DNA of 64,000 bases from Agrobacterium tumefaciens (GCF_005221325.1 NZ_CP039893.1:62001-126000), one strand, 5' to 3'; positions 26,879 through 35,697 are shown, counted from the stretch's first letter. Made by a program: numbers and translations. The notes: generated by a model from the letters alone, not told the origin.

Positions 26879-27670
26879 ATGGCTTCAGACGGTTTTCTTC
26901 TCAAGCAGCGGTACGATCAACAGCGGCGGTATCCATGGCAGCTCTCCGTCAGCACCCTTGACGACGATTATGCGCCACTTCGAAATCTCAAGATACCATT
27001 CAGCGAATTGCAATTTCGCGGCAAGCTGATCGTATTTGAGGGGATCGATGGTAGTGGCAAGTCAACGAGCTTGCAGTCTGCTCATGACTATCTCGAAAAC
27101 AGCGGTATCGCGGTCGAAAAGCTTGACCTTCTTTCTCCGTTTTGCCGGCAGTTACCTTATTTCAGGTCATATGCGGACGATACTTCCGTCGCCTTTGATG
27201 GAACCGTTGATCAGCCTGCCTTAGGACTGGTGTGTCTTGCCGATCGTCTGCAAAGATTCCGATCACATTATTTCCGACTGCTTCGGGACGGCGTTTGGTT
27301 AATCTGCGACCGCTACGCCATAACGCCGATAGCCGAGGCGGCAGCACTCGGCGCAAATGCTGAAGATTTGGCTACGATGGTTAATGTTGCCTCGCGTTTA
27401 CCGAGGCCAACTATCGGGTTCCATACCACAGCGCCAGAGAATGTCGTTCTCGATAGGATACGAGCTCGCCCAAAGGACAAAGGGAAAATCCTTGATCCTC
27501 GTTTCTATCGTCGCGCGATTCAATCGTTTGCGAGAACGAGTGCGGATAACGACTTCATAACAATCGATTCCACATTGGGGCAAGACACAGCAAATTCGCA
27601 AATTTTCTCAGCGATCGACGCTGTGATCACGCAATACAAACGCGAAATATTGATCGAAAAGGAGGCTTAG
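26879..27670 (+). CDS. Thymidylate-kinase-like nucleotide kinase
   Basis: After an N-terminal extension of about 45 residues, the protein (263 residues) has the P-loop FEGIDGSGKSTSLQ (near residue 53). A DRY-type substrate motif follows (WLICDRYAITPIAEAAALG), then a basic LID-like segment (RIRARPKDKGKILDP). These are hallmarks of the TMP-kinase family (dTMP to dTDP), but substrate residues beyond the motifs cannot be judged. The extension and divergence suggest a specialised nucleotide substrate. Its stop TAG directly abuts the ATG of the next gene. Confidence 0.85.
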   Translation: MASDGFLLKQRYDQQRRYPWQLSVSTLDDDYAPLRNLKIPFSELQFRGKLIVFEGIDGSGKSTSLQSAHDYLENSGIAVEKLDLLSPFCRQLPYFRSYADDTSVAFDGTVDQPALGLVCLADRLQRFRSHYFRLLRDGVWLICDRYAITPIAEAAALGANAEDLATMVNVASRLPRPTIGFHTTAPENVVLDRIRARPKDKGKILDPRFYRRAIQSFARTSADNDFITIDSTLGQDTANSQIFSAIDAVITQYKREILIEKEA

Positions 27671-28267
27671 ATGTCTGAAAAAATAGCCATTATTTCTGAA
27701 GAAGCTGAGGCGAGCCTTGAGGAAAAGAAGCAGATTGCCGCGGATTTGCTCGATAAACACAAGGTTCTGTTCGATGACTTCCCGCACCAAGGCATTAGAT
27801 ACCTTGATTTTTATCGAACCTTTGACAAAAATCCAAACGTGAGGAATGCAGTGATCGAATGCCTTCAGGGACGATATGAAGGAAATAAGATCGATGCGGT
27901 CGCAGGGATCGGTGCTGGTGGCTTCGGTCTCGGCGCAACGCTTGCCTATGTGTTAAACGTTCCGTTTCATCCAATCCGCAAGGCTAGCGATACAGTCTAC
28001 GATGCATCGGAGGCCTCTGTCGGAATGGTTTACGCTGAGCGTAAACTGACATTGGCAAATGACGTCGTTGAGCCAGGTTCGAAGGTTGTTCTCATCGATG
28101 ACACAGTCGCAACGGGCGGTACGTCGCTGGGTGCACTGAGCCTTCTCAGAAATGCTGGGGCGACGGTCGTGGAAGTCGCGACCCTTTTCGAAACGATCTC
28201 CAAGAATGGTCGCACAGCTCTGTCTCCCACACCTCTCTTCGCGATTCTCAGCCGAGACGTATTTTAA
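27671..28267 (+). CDS. Adenine-phosphoribosyltransferase-like protein
   Basis: The protein (198 residues) has a type I phosphoribosyltransferase fold: PRPP motif VVLIDDTVATGGTS (about residue 140) and an APRT-like N-terminal segment FDDFPHQGIRYLDFY. The base-side stretch VPFHPIRKASDTVYDAS corresponds to the RKxxKLP region of APRT but is not identical. It would join a purine-like base to PRPP, or the reverse. Its stop overlaps the next start (TAATG). Confidence 0.85.
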   Translation: MSEKIAIISEEAEASLEEKKQIAADLLDKHKVLFDDFPHQGIRYLDFYRTFDKNPNVRNAVIECLQGRYEGNKIDAVAGIGAGGFGLGATLAYVLNVPFHPIRKASDTVYDASEASVGMVYAERKLTLANDVVEPGSKVVLIDDTVATGGTSLGALSLLRNAGATVVEVATLFETISKNGRTALSPTPLFAILSRDVF

Positions 28268-28686
28268 TGGTGGAGGTTTCAGGCGCTCGGCATTTTATTG
28301 GAGACCACTTTGAAGCTGAGTTTGCTCCTGAATCTGTTTTCGTAGGGCTAGATAGTTATCGCCTGGAAAATGTTCTAGGACACTCGCTCAGTTGGGTGAG
28401 TTATACGCTTACGTCAAACAGCCCACCGCCTAATGACCGATGGTGGCTGGTATATTTGCCAGATGGAAATCGCTACGCGTTTACTCACTCCAAATCCAAT
28501 CCGCTAGAATTCTCTCCGCATTTTTCCCTGACCGGCTTGGTGAAACTGGTAAGTGAGGGAGATGCGACGCTCTCTGGTAGCGTCGGATCGCTTCACATGT
28601 TTCGCGATGAGAACGACCACTTTCATTGTGTCGAACTATTCAAAGACACGACCCGTCTGCTGACAATGTACGGGAAACCGTTGTAG
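28267..28686 (+). CDS. Unrecognised protein of the nucleotide-type cluster
   Basis: A 139-residue protein that I cannot assign. It contains LDSYRLENVLGHSLSWVSYT and DRWWLVYLPDGNRYAFTHSK, which look like a beta-rich, aromatic domain, possibly a binding or accessory subunit. No signal peptide or membrane helix is visible. The one-base overlap with the PRTase gene and a 19-base gap to the next gene place it firmly in the operon. Confidence 0.75.
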   Translation: MVEVSGARHFIGDHFEAEFAPESVFVGLDSYRLENVLGHSLSWVSYTLTSNSPPPNDRWWLVYLPDGNRYAFTHSKSNPLEFSPHFSLTGLVKLVSEGDATLSGSVGSLHMFRDENDHFHCVELFKDTTRLLTMYGKPL

Positions 28687-28705
28687 ATTTCACGGGATTA
28701 CGCGA

Positions 28706-29695
28706 ATGGACAGCCCTGGCAGACCTCTGGACTATCCCAGTTTACGGAAACTTTTCGTCAACATTGGCGCTTTTCATCCAGATTCATATTCAATTGCTCC
28801 ACTATATTATAAGCTTACGGGGCGGAGAGGAGCCATTGTCTATGCGTCGGATAAAAGTTGCTTTGTTCAAAGCAAGCATCCCCATAGCGAAGACTGCATC
28901 CTGATTTTCCCAGAAATCGGATTGCAGGCGGATTATGCCCTTACAGCAAGTATTCTCCCAGATTTGGTTGGGAAACAGAATGATATTCGCCTTGCTCGCT
29001 ATACCGCGGGCGATTTGGAAAAGCTTGAAAACAAACTGGAATCCTCAGGAAGTGATATATCGGTCTCGATTATCAACGAGGAAGAACTCGACTGGAAATA
29101 CCCTGTTCGGGTTCTCGGAACCCAAAAAGTCGCAACGTTGGACGGGCGGCAGTTCGCTAAGATAAGAAACAAATGCCGTAGGGCCGGAACGGACATTGAG
29201 GCGACCAGCATTGATGTAATGAGCGATCTAGCTCCCTTCCGAGCAACACTTCGCTTCTGGGAAGGTACGATGATCCTTGATCGCAAGGACACGCCCGAGA
29301 TGACACAATTTTACGAGCACCTGTTCAGAATTTTGTCGACCCCGATTCCAGAAGTAGGTGGGCTTGTCTTCTTCAAGAGTGCTCGACCAGTTGGTTTCAC
29401 AATATGGGAAAATATCGGGGCGGGTGTTGCAAACCTGTATGTAAACCTCTGCGATACGACCATCACGGGCCTATCCGACTTCCAGTTGGTAACTACGTGC
29501 CAAAGGCTTCACGAGCAAGGTATCGAAGCACTAAATATGGGAGGGTCTGAGCTGCCGTCTCTTGACGAATTCAAGAGTAAATATGATCCAATCGCCACAA
29601 TAGATCTTTATTCCGCGCGAATATCGCAGCGCCGAAAGTTAAAGCCAGAGGTCGCCATCTCCGCTATTACCGATGGGTCCGACTATGTTATTTGA
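28706..29695 (+). CDS. DUF2156/LPG-synthase-C-type GNAT-fold protein
   Basis: The product (329 residues) resembles the C-terminal domain of phosphatidylglycerol lysyltransferases (DUF2156), a double-GNAT fold that often moves aminoacyl groups from aminoacyl-tRNA. Supporting segments are RNKCRRAG (about residue 155) and the C-terminal LNMGGSELPSLDEFKSKYDP. It has no membrane domain, so it is probably a soluble transferase acting on a small molecule. In a nucleotide-type cluster it could attach an amino acid; this is inference. Confidence 0.72.
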   Translation: MDSPGRPLDYPSLRKLFVNIGAFHPDSYSIAPLYYKLTGRRGAIVYASDKSCFVQSKHPHSEDCILIFPEIGLQADYALTASILPDLVGKQNDIRLARYTAGDLEKLENKLESSGSDISVSIINEEELDWKYPVRVLGTQKVATLDGRQFAKIRNKCRRAGTDIEATSIDVMSDLAPFRATLRFWEGTMILDRKDTPEMTQFYEHLFRILSTPIPEVGGLVFFKSARPVGFTIWENIGAGVANLYVNLCDTTITGLSDFQLVTTCQRLHEQGIEALNMGGSELPSLDEFKSKYDPIATIDLYSARISQRRKLKPEVAISAITDGSDYVI

Positions 29696-29897
29696 GCGGT
29701 TGTCGGACGTTTGTCGTCACCTTGCCCGAAATTTTGAAGCCGCTTTCGCGATTTCGTTGCCCTGGCAGGGGCGTCCGTCAGTGACCGCCTCACTTCGTCT
29801 GGTCGAGATCTCCTTTGTCGCAGGTTGTGACAAACATAAGGAACCCGCCCCAGTTGGGGGGCGAAACGCAGACAGTGTATCGGAGGGCCAGCGGTGA
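29685..29897 (+). CDS. Possible small coupled ORF (70 residues)
   Basis: A 70-codon frame begins at ATG 29685 inside the end of the upstream gene and ends overlapping the GTG start of the downstream gene (GTGA). It therefore fills the only sizeable gap in an otherwise tightly coupled operon. It starts MLFERLSDVCRHLARNFEAA, is amphipathic at first, and has two Cys. No family is recognised, and its own ribosome-binding site is poor. It may be a genuine small protein or merely a ribosome-coupling frame. Confidence 0.35.
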   Translation: MLFERLSDVCRHLARNFEAAFAISLPWQGRPSVTASLRLVEISFVAGCDKHKEPAPVGGRNADSVSEGQR

Positions 29898-31420
29898 CAA
29901 ATTGGATGTCGGAAACAGATGTCATCCTTAGAGATCTGGAGTCTGAGCCGCTCCTCAACATTCTTAGATGGGCGAGTGGATCCCTAACTTTTGATGCTAT
30001 TGCAGGGATCGAAGCTGCGGCTGTTGCGGAATATCTCAGGCAACATCGTATTGTCGGGCTTGGGCTACGTGCAATCGAGCATGCACCCAACGGATACGAT
30101 GCCTCGCGTTTAAAAAGCATACTGCGCGAGGAGTTCGAGGCGATTCAAATACAGGTTCGCTCCCGAAACGAGTTGCTGGCCGAGTTGTCTAATGTGGCCA
30201 GCCAAGGCTTTATCGTTTTAAAGGGAAACACTGTTTCCCGCCTGAGCGGTGATAAGTATCTCGAACGCTTTTCATGGGACGTTGATCTTATCGCAGACGT
30301 TCCGGGGAGCCTTGGCGCTGAGCTCATAAGGTTCGGGAGTGAAGAGACTTATCTTCCGGCCACCCACGAGGAGATAAACATTCGTTTTCGCGAGCAAGAC
30401 ATCGACATACACCGACACTTCCCCATTTTCCGTGCAGAACATCCCGGTCGTTTCTCCAGTGGCAGCAGAGAAGATGCCTGGTCCGAGATTGGCGAACAGG
30501 CTTTGCCATACCAATTGCTTGCATCGGAAACCGTTTCTTGGAAACCGAGTGTGTCCACGTCCACTCTGCAACTTACAGCCACATATGCCGCTTTCATTAC
30601 CCTCCAGCACATCTTTATTGACTACATACGGCTTTATCCGCCCATATTACGTTTCCGGCCCCGGGTTAGAGCGTTTGAGCTAATTGAGCTAGAAAAGCTG
30701 TTTTCCTTGCCATCTTTTGACCGTCGGCAGTTTCAAAAGCTCCTTACTCGCTTCGACTGCCTCGATTATTATACTCGTATCGTCAACTTGCACCGATCTA
30801 CGTTTGCCGACGCAGCTCGAACCAATACCTTCCTTCTGACAGAAAAAGATCCGATTCTGGAGGAGGCCGGGGAGTGGTCTGAAGATTTCTTTGTTGCACT
30901 CGGTCTGAGGCGTCGACTTACCGTGGCGACAGCCGATATAGTGACAAGGCCCTTTTCGTTGGTAGAGGCCGTAGATCGCAGCAGTTTGAGCATCATTTCT
31001 CTTAACATTCCGCAAGTCCTTGCGCTTGGCCCTGATAGCGAACGATCTTTCAAGACAAGCTGGAAAGGCGAAAAATTTCCTGTTCGGATGTCTAGTTTTG
31101 CCCATGCCGATAATTTGAAGATAACACTTCATTTCGCGAAGAAGCATATCGCTCAGCCGGATGTATGGGTAAACCTCGATAAAAACTACTTCAGGAGTTA
31201 TATAGATCCTAGGCACACCACATCACGCAACAGAAACGACAGCTACGATCTTTCAGGTTCGATTCAAATAACGGATGTCGCCGGGCGTTGGCAGGTCCAT
31301 CTAGACATCAGATACCCAGAACAAAGTGAGTATTCGCATCTTATCACAGTCTTGATAAGAGACGCCGCAGGTGGCGCCAATGGCGTCTACGCTGAGGTAG
31401 TGGGCACGTTTAAAAATTGA
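29894..31420 (+). CDS. Nucleotidyltransferase family protein (PF14907-like)
   Basis: The protein (508 residues) carries the pattern of the NTP_transf_5 family: FIVLKGNTVSRLSG (near residue 108), followed by FSWDVDLIADVPG, where the spaced Asp residues would bind metal. A helical middle section and a beta-rich C-terminal domain follow. Such proteins occur in diverse natural-product and surface-polymer loci, and their chemistry is mostly unknown. GTG 29894 behind CGGAGGGCC is the likely start; ATG 29906 is possible. The stop overlaps the next start. Confidence 0.72.
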   Translation: MTNWMSETDVILRDLESEPLLNILRWASGSLTFDAIAGIEAAAVAEYLRQHRIVGLGLRAIEHAPNGYDASRLKSILREEFEAIQIQVRSRNELLAELSNVASQGFIVLKGNTVSRLSGDKYLERFSWDVDLIADVPGSLGAELIRFGSEETYLPATHEEINIRFREQDIDIHRHFPIFRAEHPGRFSSGSREDAWSEIGEQALPYQLLASETVSWKPSVSTSTLQLTATYAAFITLQHIFIDYIRLYPPILRFRPRVRAFELIELEKLFSLPSFDRRQFQKLLTRFDCLDYYTRIVNLHRSTFADAARTNTFLLTEKDPILEEAGEWSEDFFVALGLRRRLTVATADIVTRPFSLVEAVDRSSLSIISLNIPQVLALGPDSERSFKTSWKGEKFPVRMSSFAHADNLKITLHFAKKHIAQPDVWVNLDKNYFRSYIDPRHTTSRNRNDSYDLSGSIQITDVAGRWQVHLDIRYPEQSEYSHLITVLIRDAAGGANGVYAEVVGTFKN

Positions 31421-32580
31421 CGTCCCTCCTTTACGCGGCCCATAAATGCCTGAGAAGCGCGCTTTTTCACGGCGCGCTCGCCGTGGCATATTATCAGAGC
31501 TTGGGTTTCTCCCCGCAAGAAATCGCACTCCTGAGCTCGACATACTGGGCGACCTTTTCGCTTCTTCAGCTTCCTTCGGGTGGCTTTGCAGATCACTATG
31601 GTCCAAAAATCTCGCTGATTGCCGGTGGATTGGTCGTTTCGACAGCCTATCTCATTGAGGCATCTTCCATGCATATGGTTTGGTTTATCCTTTCGGCCAT
31701 AATGCAGGGAGTCGGACAAAGCATGATTGCCGGATCAGATTCAACGATGATTTTCGCTGTTCTGAAGCATCAGGGAATGGAAAAGCGCTATAGTGAATAC
31801 GAATCCAAGGCTTGGACTGGCAGACATCTCGGCCTGCTCCTGGGTTTGCTGGGCGGAGCAGCAATTTCGACCGTGTTCGGTTTTAGAGCAGTTTTCATCG
31901 CAAGCGCTTGCGCCATGTTTTTCGGCTCGCTAGTGCCTTTTGTTATAATGAAATTCGACTGGGTTACTCCGAGCCGACACAAGAAGGCCAAATCCGGAAA
32001 TAATTATCTAAGACATTTTCAACTTGTACCCCTAAGCATATTGTCGCGGTTTTGCATAGTATATACTTTTGATGCCATTCTGCCGATATTATTCCAGATG
32101 ACACTCATACATTTAGGCGTTAGTGCCGCCGTCGTCAGCGTATTGTTTGCGGTCATATTGATCTCGTCTTTGATGGGATACTATCTGTCATTGGTAACAC
32201 GAAACCTTGATTTACGAATATCCTTTGAGATATTCACCCTAATCAACGGGGCGGGTATGGCCCTTGTCTCATTCGGCTTATGGCTTAGCACTTCTCTCTC
32301 TACCAGTATTGTCTTGCTGGGTTTCTCTTTGCTCGGCCTCACAAAAGGAGCTTACGCGCCGCCTTTCACCGCGCAAATACTACAAAGAGACGGAGGAGAA
32401 GATTCTTCTAAATCCCTATCTTTACTGTATTTTCTAGGCGGCTTGGCCGCGGCTGGAACCATCTATTCGACAGTGAGTCTGGCTGGGCTAACGTCCTTAA
32501 CGAGCCTATGTATGCTGCTGGCTGTTGCCGCCTTCGGATCTGTCTTTTTTTCACATTTTGCTCACCTGCGCCGCGGTTAG
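31417..32580 (+). CDS. MFS transporter, probable exporter of the cluster product
   Basis: This 387-residue protein has 12 predicted membrane segments and the MFS loop motif GGFADHYGPK between helices 2 and 3. It starts at TTG 31417, overlapping the previous stop (TTGA). Being last in the operon, with no binding protein or extracellular enzyme nearby, it most likely exports the operon's product, also giving self-protection. Import cannot be excluded. Confidence 0.85.
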   Translation: MTSLLYAAHKCLRSALFHGALAVAYYQSLGFSPQEIALLSSTYWATFSLLQLPSGGFADHYGPKISLIAGGLVVSTAYLIEASSMHMVWFILSAIMQGVGQSMIAGSDSTMIFAVLKHQGMEKRYSEYESKAWTGRHLGLLLGLLGGAAISTVFGFRAVFIASACAMFFGSLVPFVIMKFDWVTPSRHKKAKSGNNYLRHFQLVPLSILSRFCIVYTFDAILPILFQMTLIHLGVSAAVVSVLFAVILISSLMGYYLSLVTRNLDLRISFEIFTLINGAGMALVSFGLWLSTSLSTSIVLLGFSLLGLTKGAYAPPFTAQILQRDGGEDSSKSLSLLYFLGGLAAAGTIYSTVSLAGLTSLTSLCMLLAVAAFGSVFFSHFAHLRRG

Positions 32581-32797
32581 TTCAAAATGAATACAACTTA
32601 CCCCGAGGCCGCCGTCCGATGTGGTGCTGGGAGCAGTGTGTCAGCCGCGCCCCTGAAGCAGTGACTTTATGCCAAGGTGGCGCTTGCAACGAGGTTTTTC
32701 AAAGCGTCGTCGTGTGCAGGGTTTCCGCGTTATAGATAATCTTCGTCGCATGTCTGAATGCCCCGGAACCCAGCCGTTTCGCGACCAAGACAAACAA
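32581..32797. other. Intergenic, nothing recognised
   Basis: Non-coding sequence after the MFS stop. No terminator-like hairpin with a T-run is evident. Confidence 0.35.
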
Positions 32798-32905
32798 CTA
32801 AGCGGGACGGCTGATACCCATACGCCGCATTTCCCGATAAACCGTGGACCGCCCAAGACCGAGTTGTTTCGCCGCTTCTGCAGGAGAAATGGGAGCATAT
32901 CGCAT
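32798..32905 (-). pseudogene. 3' remnant of a serine recombinase (resolvase/invertase)
   Basis: On the reverse strand the bases encode ISPAEAAKQLGLGRSTVYRE and then MRRMGISRPA before a stop at 32798. This is the C-terminal Hin/Tn3-resolvase-type helix-turn-helix that contacts the crossover site. The catalytic domain is absent; upstream sequence (32906-33160) shows no continuation. It is the trace of a lost mobile element at the right edge of the nucleotide-type cluster. Confidence 0.7.
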
Positions 32906-33171
32906 TCTCCGGCGATTTCCTCTGGGAGCAGGCCGCTAAAAGCCGTTCGCGGAAAACACTTGTCGTCTCTGACAGAGCGCGGGCAGCCTGAGTGTTCTAT
33001 TCCTGTTCACACCCAACCGTTGTTCAGCGGGGAACCAACGCGATGCGCTCATAAAGGGTCCGCTAGCAAGTTGCGGCCGCATCCGCTTCGCGTCGCGGTG
33101 ATCGCGACCGGTTCCGGACACTGACGGGAGCCATCGAGCGGAAATGGCCCGCTCCAAAGATGGAGCCTCAG

Positions 33172-33348
33172 ATGAACACCGATCTTTCGCTTGCGCAGAA
33201 CCACGCCTTCCAGCTCGCCCGCACCCTGATGGTTCCAGTCACCCTGTTCAGGTCCGGCGACGAGTTCGGCGTTCTGCCGAGCGACGAACTCGATGACGAA
33301 GACGATATCGAGATCGTGCATGAATTCCATCCCTGGCCGGCCCATTGA
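33172..33348 (+). CDS. Small acidic hypothetical protein
   Basis: A 58-residue protein starting at ATG 33172 (MNTDLSLAQNHAFQLARTLM) with an acidic end (DELDDEDDIEIVHEF). No known domain is visible. Position upstream of the primase-like gene and good coding character suggest a conserved rhizobial plasmid gene. The alternative start is 33160. Confidence 0.6.
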   Translation: MNTDLSLAQNHAFQLARTLMVPVTLFRSGDEFGVLPSDELDDEDDIEIVHEFHPWPAH

Positions 33349-33366
33349 GCCGGCATTTTTCTATCC

Positions 33367-33540
33367 GAGTGCCGCTTGCGAGCGGCAAGGGGCAAGGGAA
33401 GCTTCGCCACGCCTTGGCACCGACGGTAGGTGCCAAGCTGCAGATCAGCAGATTGCCATGGCGCGCCCTTGCCCCCTTTGCTCTTCGCGGACGCGGGAAA
33501 CGGTCCCGCAAATTGCGGGGAAATGAATCTGGAGAGAAGG
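33367..33540 (+). promoter_or_regulatory. Hairpin-rich leader of the primase-like gene
   Basis: Two hairpins stand out: GCCGC/GCGGC at 33371-33386, and a perfect 9-bp stem CTTGGCACC/GGTGCCAAG at 33413-33421 and 33429-33437 with a 7-base loop. There is no T-run, so these look like structured leader elements rather than intrinsic terminators. Confidence 0.5.
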
Positions 33541-33566
33541 GCGGCGCCAAGAGCGCCGGGAAAATA

Positions 33567-34532
33567 ATGGAGAAACAGAAACTGGAAGAACTTCGGGACC
33601 GTGTCCCGTGCGCAGCCTTGCTGGAACAGGCTGGCTTTGCCATCGACGTCAAGGAAAGCACCCGCAAGGCATTAAAATACCGGCGCGGTGCGGAAATCGT
33701 CATCGTCATCCATGGGGGGCGGGGATGGTTCGATCCGCTGTCCGACGCGAAAGGCGATATCTTCGGCCTCGCGAAGCATCTGGACGGCGTCTCCTTCGTC
33801 GAAGCGCTGGACCGGGTGGCCGACCTGGTCGGCGTCATCGCCAGGGATCTTGTTTGGTCTCGCCCGGCCGGGAAGCCCGCGCATAGCATTTCAATCCCGG
33901 AACGTTGGGCAAACCGACGTCGCCCTTGGCAGGGATCGATGACCTGGCGCTATCTGCGCGCTGAGCGCTACGTGCCGGTAACGATCATCCGGGAGGCCAT
34001 CCAAAGTGACGTCCTTCGGGAAGGCCCTTACGGCAGCATGTGGGCCGCGCATGTCAATGACGATGGTGCAGTTACTGGGTGGGAGGAGCGTGGTCCCAGT
34101 TGGCAGGGATTTTCCGCAGCCGGTTCGAAGGTATTGTTTCGCCTTGGTTCTTCCGACGCCATGCGTCTTTGCGTCACCGAAGCGGCGATTGACGCCATGA
34201 GCCTTGCGGCATTCGAGGGGCTTCGCGAGTGCAGCCTCTACCTCAGCACTGGCGGTGGGTGGTCGCCGGCGACGCACGCTGCGGTTCGCAGGCTGGCCGC
34301 GCGTCCCGGTGCTGTTCTGGTCGCGGCTACCGATGCCAATAGCCAGGGCGAGACCTTCGCCGGCCGGCTTCGCGACATTGCCGAGGAGGTTGGCTGTGAC
34401 TGGTTGCGACTGACGCCGCCTGCCGAGGACTGGAATGACGCACTGAAAGCGCAGGAAGAAGAAAAGAAGGAAAGGAAAGCGAGGGCAGGAAGAGGTGGCC
34501 TGCCGCATGCCCGCCGGCCGCATCAAGGGTGA
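33567..34532 (+). CDS. DUF3991/TOPRIM domain primase-like protein
   Basis: The product (321 residues) starts MEKQKLEELRDRVPCAALLE and has an N-terminal domain with HGGRGWFDPLSDAKGDIFGL, typical of DUF3991. A TOPRIM domain follows with the catalytic Glu (LCVTEAAIDAMSLAAFEG), a TGGGW segment and the Asp pattern LVAATDANSQGE. Such proteins are common on rhizobial plasmids and are thought to prime complementary-strand synthesis after transfer. The long open frame upstream of ATG 33567 is GC-rich leader, not protein. Confidence 0.85.
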   Translation: MEKQKLEELRDRVPCAALLEQAGFAIDVKESTRKALKYRRGAEIVIVIHGGRGWFDPLSDAKGDIFGLAKHLDGVSFVEALDRVADLVGVIARDLVWSRPAGKPAHSISIPERWANRRRPWQGSMTWRYLRAERYVPVTIIREAIQSDVLREGPYGSMWAAHVNDDGAVTGWEERGPSWQGFSAAGSKVLFRLGSSDAMRLCVTEAAIDAMSLAAFEGLRECSLYLSTGGGWSPATHAAVRRLAARPGAVLVAATDANSQGETFAGRLRDIAEEVGCDWLRLTPPAEDWNDALKAQEEEKKERKARAGRGGLPHARRPHQG

Positions 34533-34674
34533 AGCTTCGCCCGCTCGGTCGCGGCCCTTGACCCGTCCGGACGGAGAGGCGGCATGAGGGGAGGGGTCAT
34601 GAAGGACTGAAGAGGATGGTGAGCCGGCAGGGCAGCACCGCACTTCGGTCCGGACAGGGCCAAAGGAGCCGTCA

Positions 34675-35283
34675 GTGAACACCTCTTCCCAAATCCGTAA
34701 AGTCTACCAGGGCACCGCCGACCGCCATCAGATGTTTCGGTTGTTCGATCGGCATGCACAGCGCCCAAACCGATTCGAGGGTGACTCGAGCATGCTCTAT
34801 GCAGGCGAGTGGTTCGAAATCACCGAGCGAGAACACGACTATATGTTCGAGGTCCTGCCACCGCTGTGGATCCGGGGCTCGATGTTCGCAATGCGCGAAT
34901 TCCTGACCGGATCCGTCACATCGGTGTTCTTCGCGCTGCGGATCGACGGGGTCATTCGTCACTTCCACGGATATTGTGATCTGTCATACGAGCGGTCGGT
35001 GGAAGAGATGCGGCTGGCGATTATCGTGCGGGAAACGCGCCCGGTGAGAGCGATGACGCGGGACGAGCGTCTCGAGCACATCTGGAGCACCACAGCGGAC
35101 GCCTATCGCGGCTACTCCGATCAAACCTCCCCGCAATATCTGCCGGATCAGCGCGTCATCAGTCTCTACACCAAAGCTCGATCTGCCAGGTTGAAGCTGC
35201 TCGACGACCTGACCGACGACGAGATCGCCAGCAAACTGCCCGTCCAACTGCGCCATCTGCCCGATGCGGCAGCCGCAGCGTGA
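34675..35283 (+). CDS. DUF1419 domain protein
   Basis: This 202-residue protein begins at GTG 34675 after AAAGGAGCCGTCA. It matches, as I recall it, the DUF1419 family found on rhizobial plasmids (VYQGTADRHQMFRLFDRHA; YAGEWFEITEREHDYMFEVL). Function is unknown. It lies between the primase-like gene and the DUF3085 gene, which starts 13 bases after its stop, so they are probably co-transcribed. Confidence 0.8.
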   Translation: MNTSSQIRKVYQGTADRHQMFRLFDRHAQRPNRFEGDSSMLYAGEWFEITEREHDYMFEVLPPLWIRGSMFAMREFLTGSVTSVFFALRIDGVIRHFHGYCDLSYERSVEEMRLAIIVRETRPVRAMTRDERLEHIWSTTADAYRGYSDQTSPQYLPDQRVISLYTKARSARLKLLDDLTDDEIASKLPVQLRHLPDAAAAA

Positions 35284-35296
35284 GGAGATGGGTGCC

Positions 35297-35697
35297 ATGC
35301 TGTCCTTTCCGATTGAATCCGTACGGGCGGTGATCGCCCGCGGTTGCGCCGATGCAGAAGTAAACGGCGGTTATCGCAATCCCCACTACGGCCTTGATCC
35401 CGGTCGCGACGAACGGCCGGGCGTCTGGCTGATCGGCGATCAGGGTGTCTACCTGTGCTCGAACGGCAGACTGCCCGACGACGAGAGGCCTCTCGCTGCT
35501 TGTGCGCTCGAATGCGATCCCTGCACCAACGACGACTGGTTCGAGGTCAAGCGCAGGACTTTCGGGGAGATGACGGCGTCGAATTCATCGATGCCGCTCA
35601 GCTGGAGGCCATGATCTCTGCCTGCCCAAACGCCTGGCATCTTGGCGTCTGCTTCCAGCCGGACGCTATGGAGCTCTTCATCATCGAGTGGTCGTAA
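35297..35697 (+). pseudogene. DUF3085 domain gene with a one-base frameshift
   Basis: From ATG 35297 (MLSFPIESVRAVIARGCADA) the frame continues to DWFEVKRRTFGEM and then leaves the protein pattern. The adjacent frame resumes with GGDDGVEFIDAAQLEAM and runs to the natural end VCFQPDAMELFIIEWS at 35697. Adding one G to the GGGG run at 35564-35567 would restore a single reading frame of about 134 residues. It is either a true frameshift or a homopolymer sequencing error. Function of the DUF3085 family is unknown. Confidence 0.75.
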
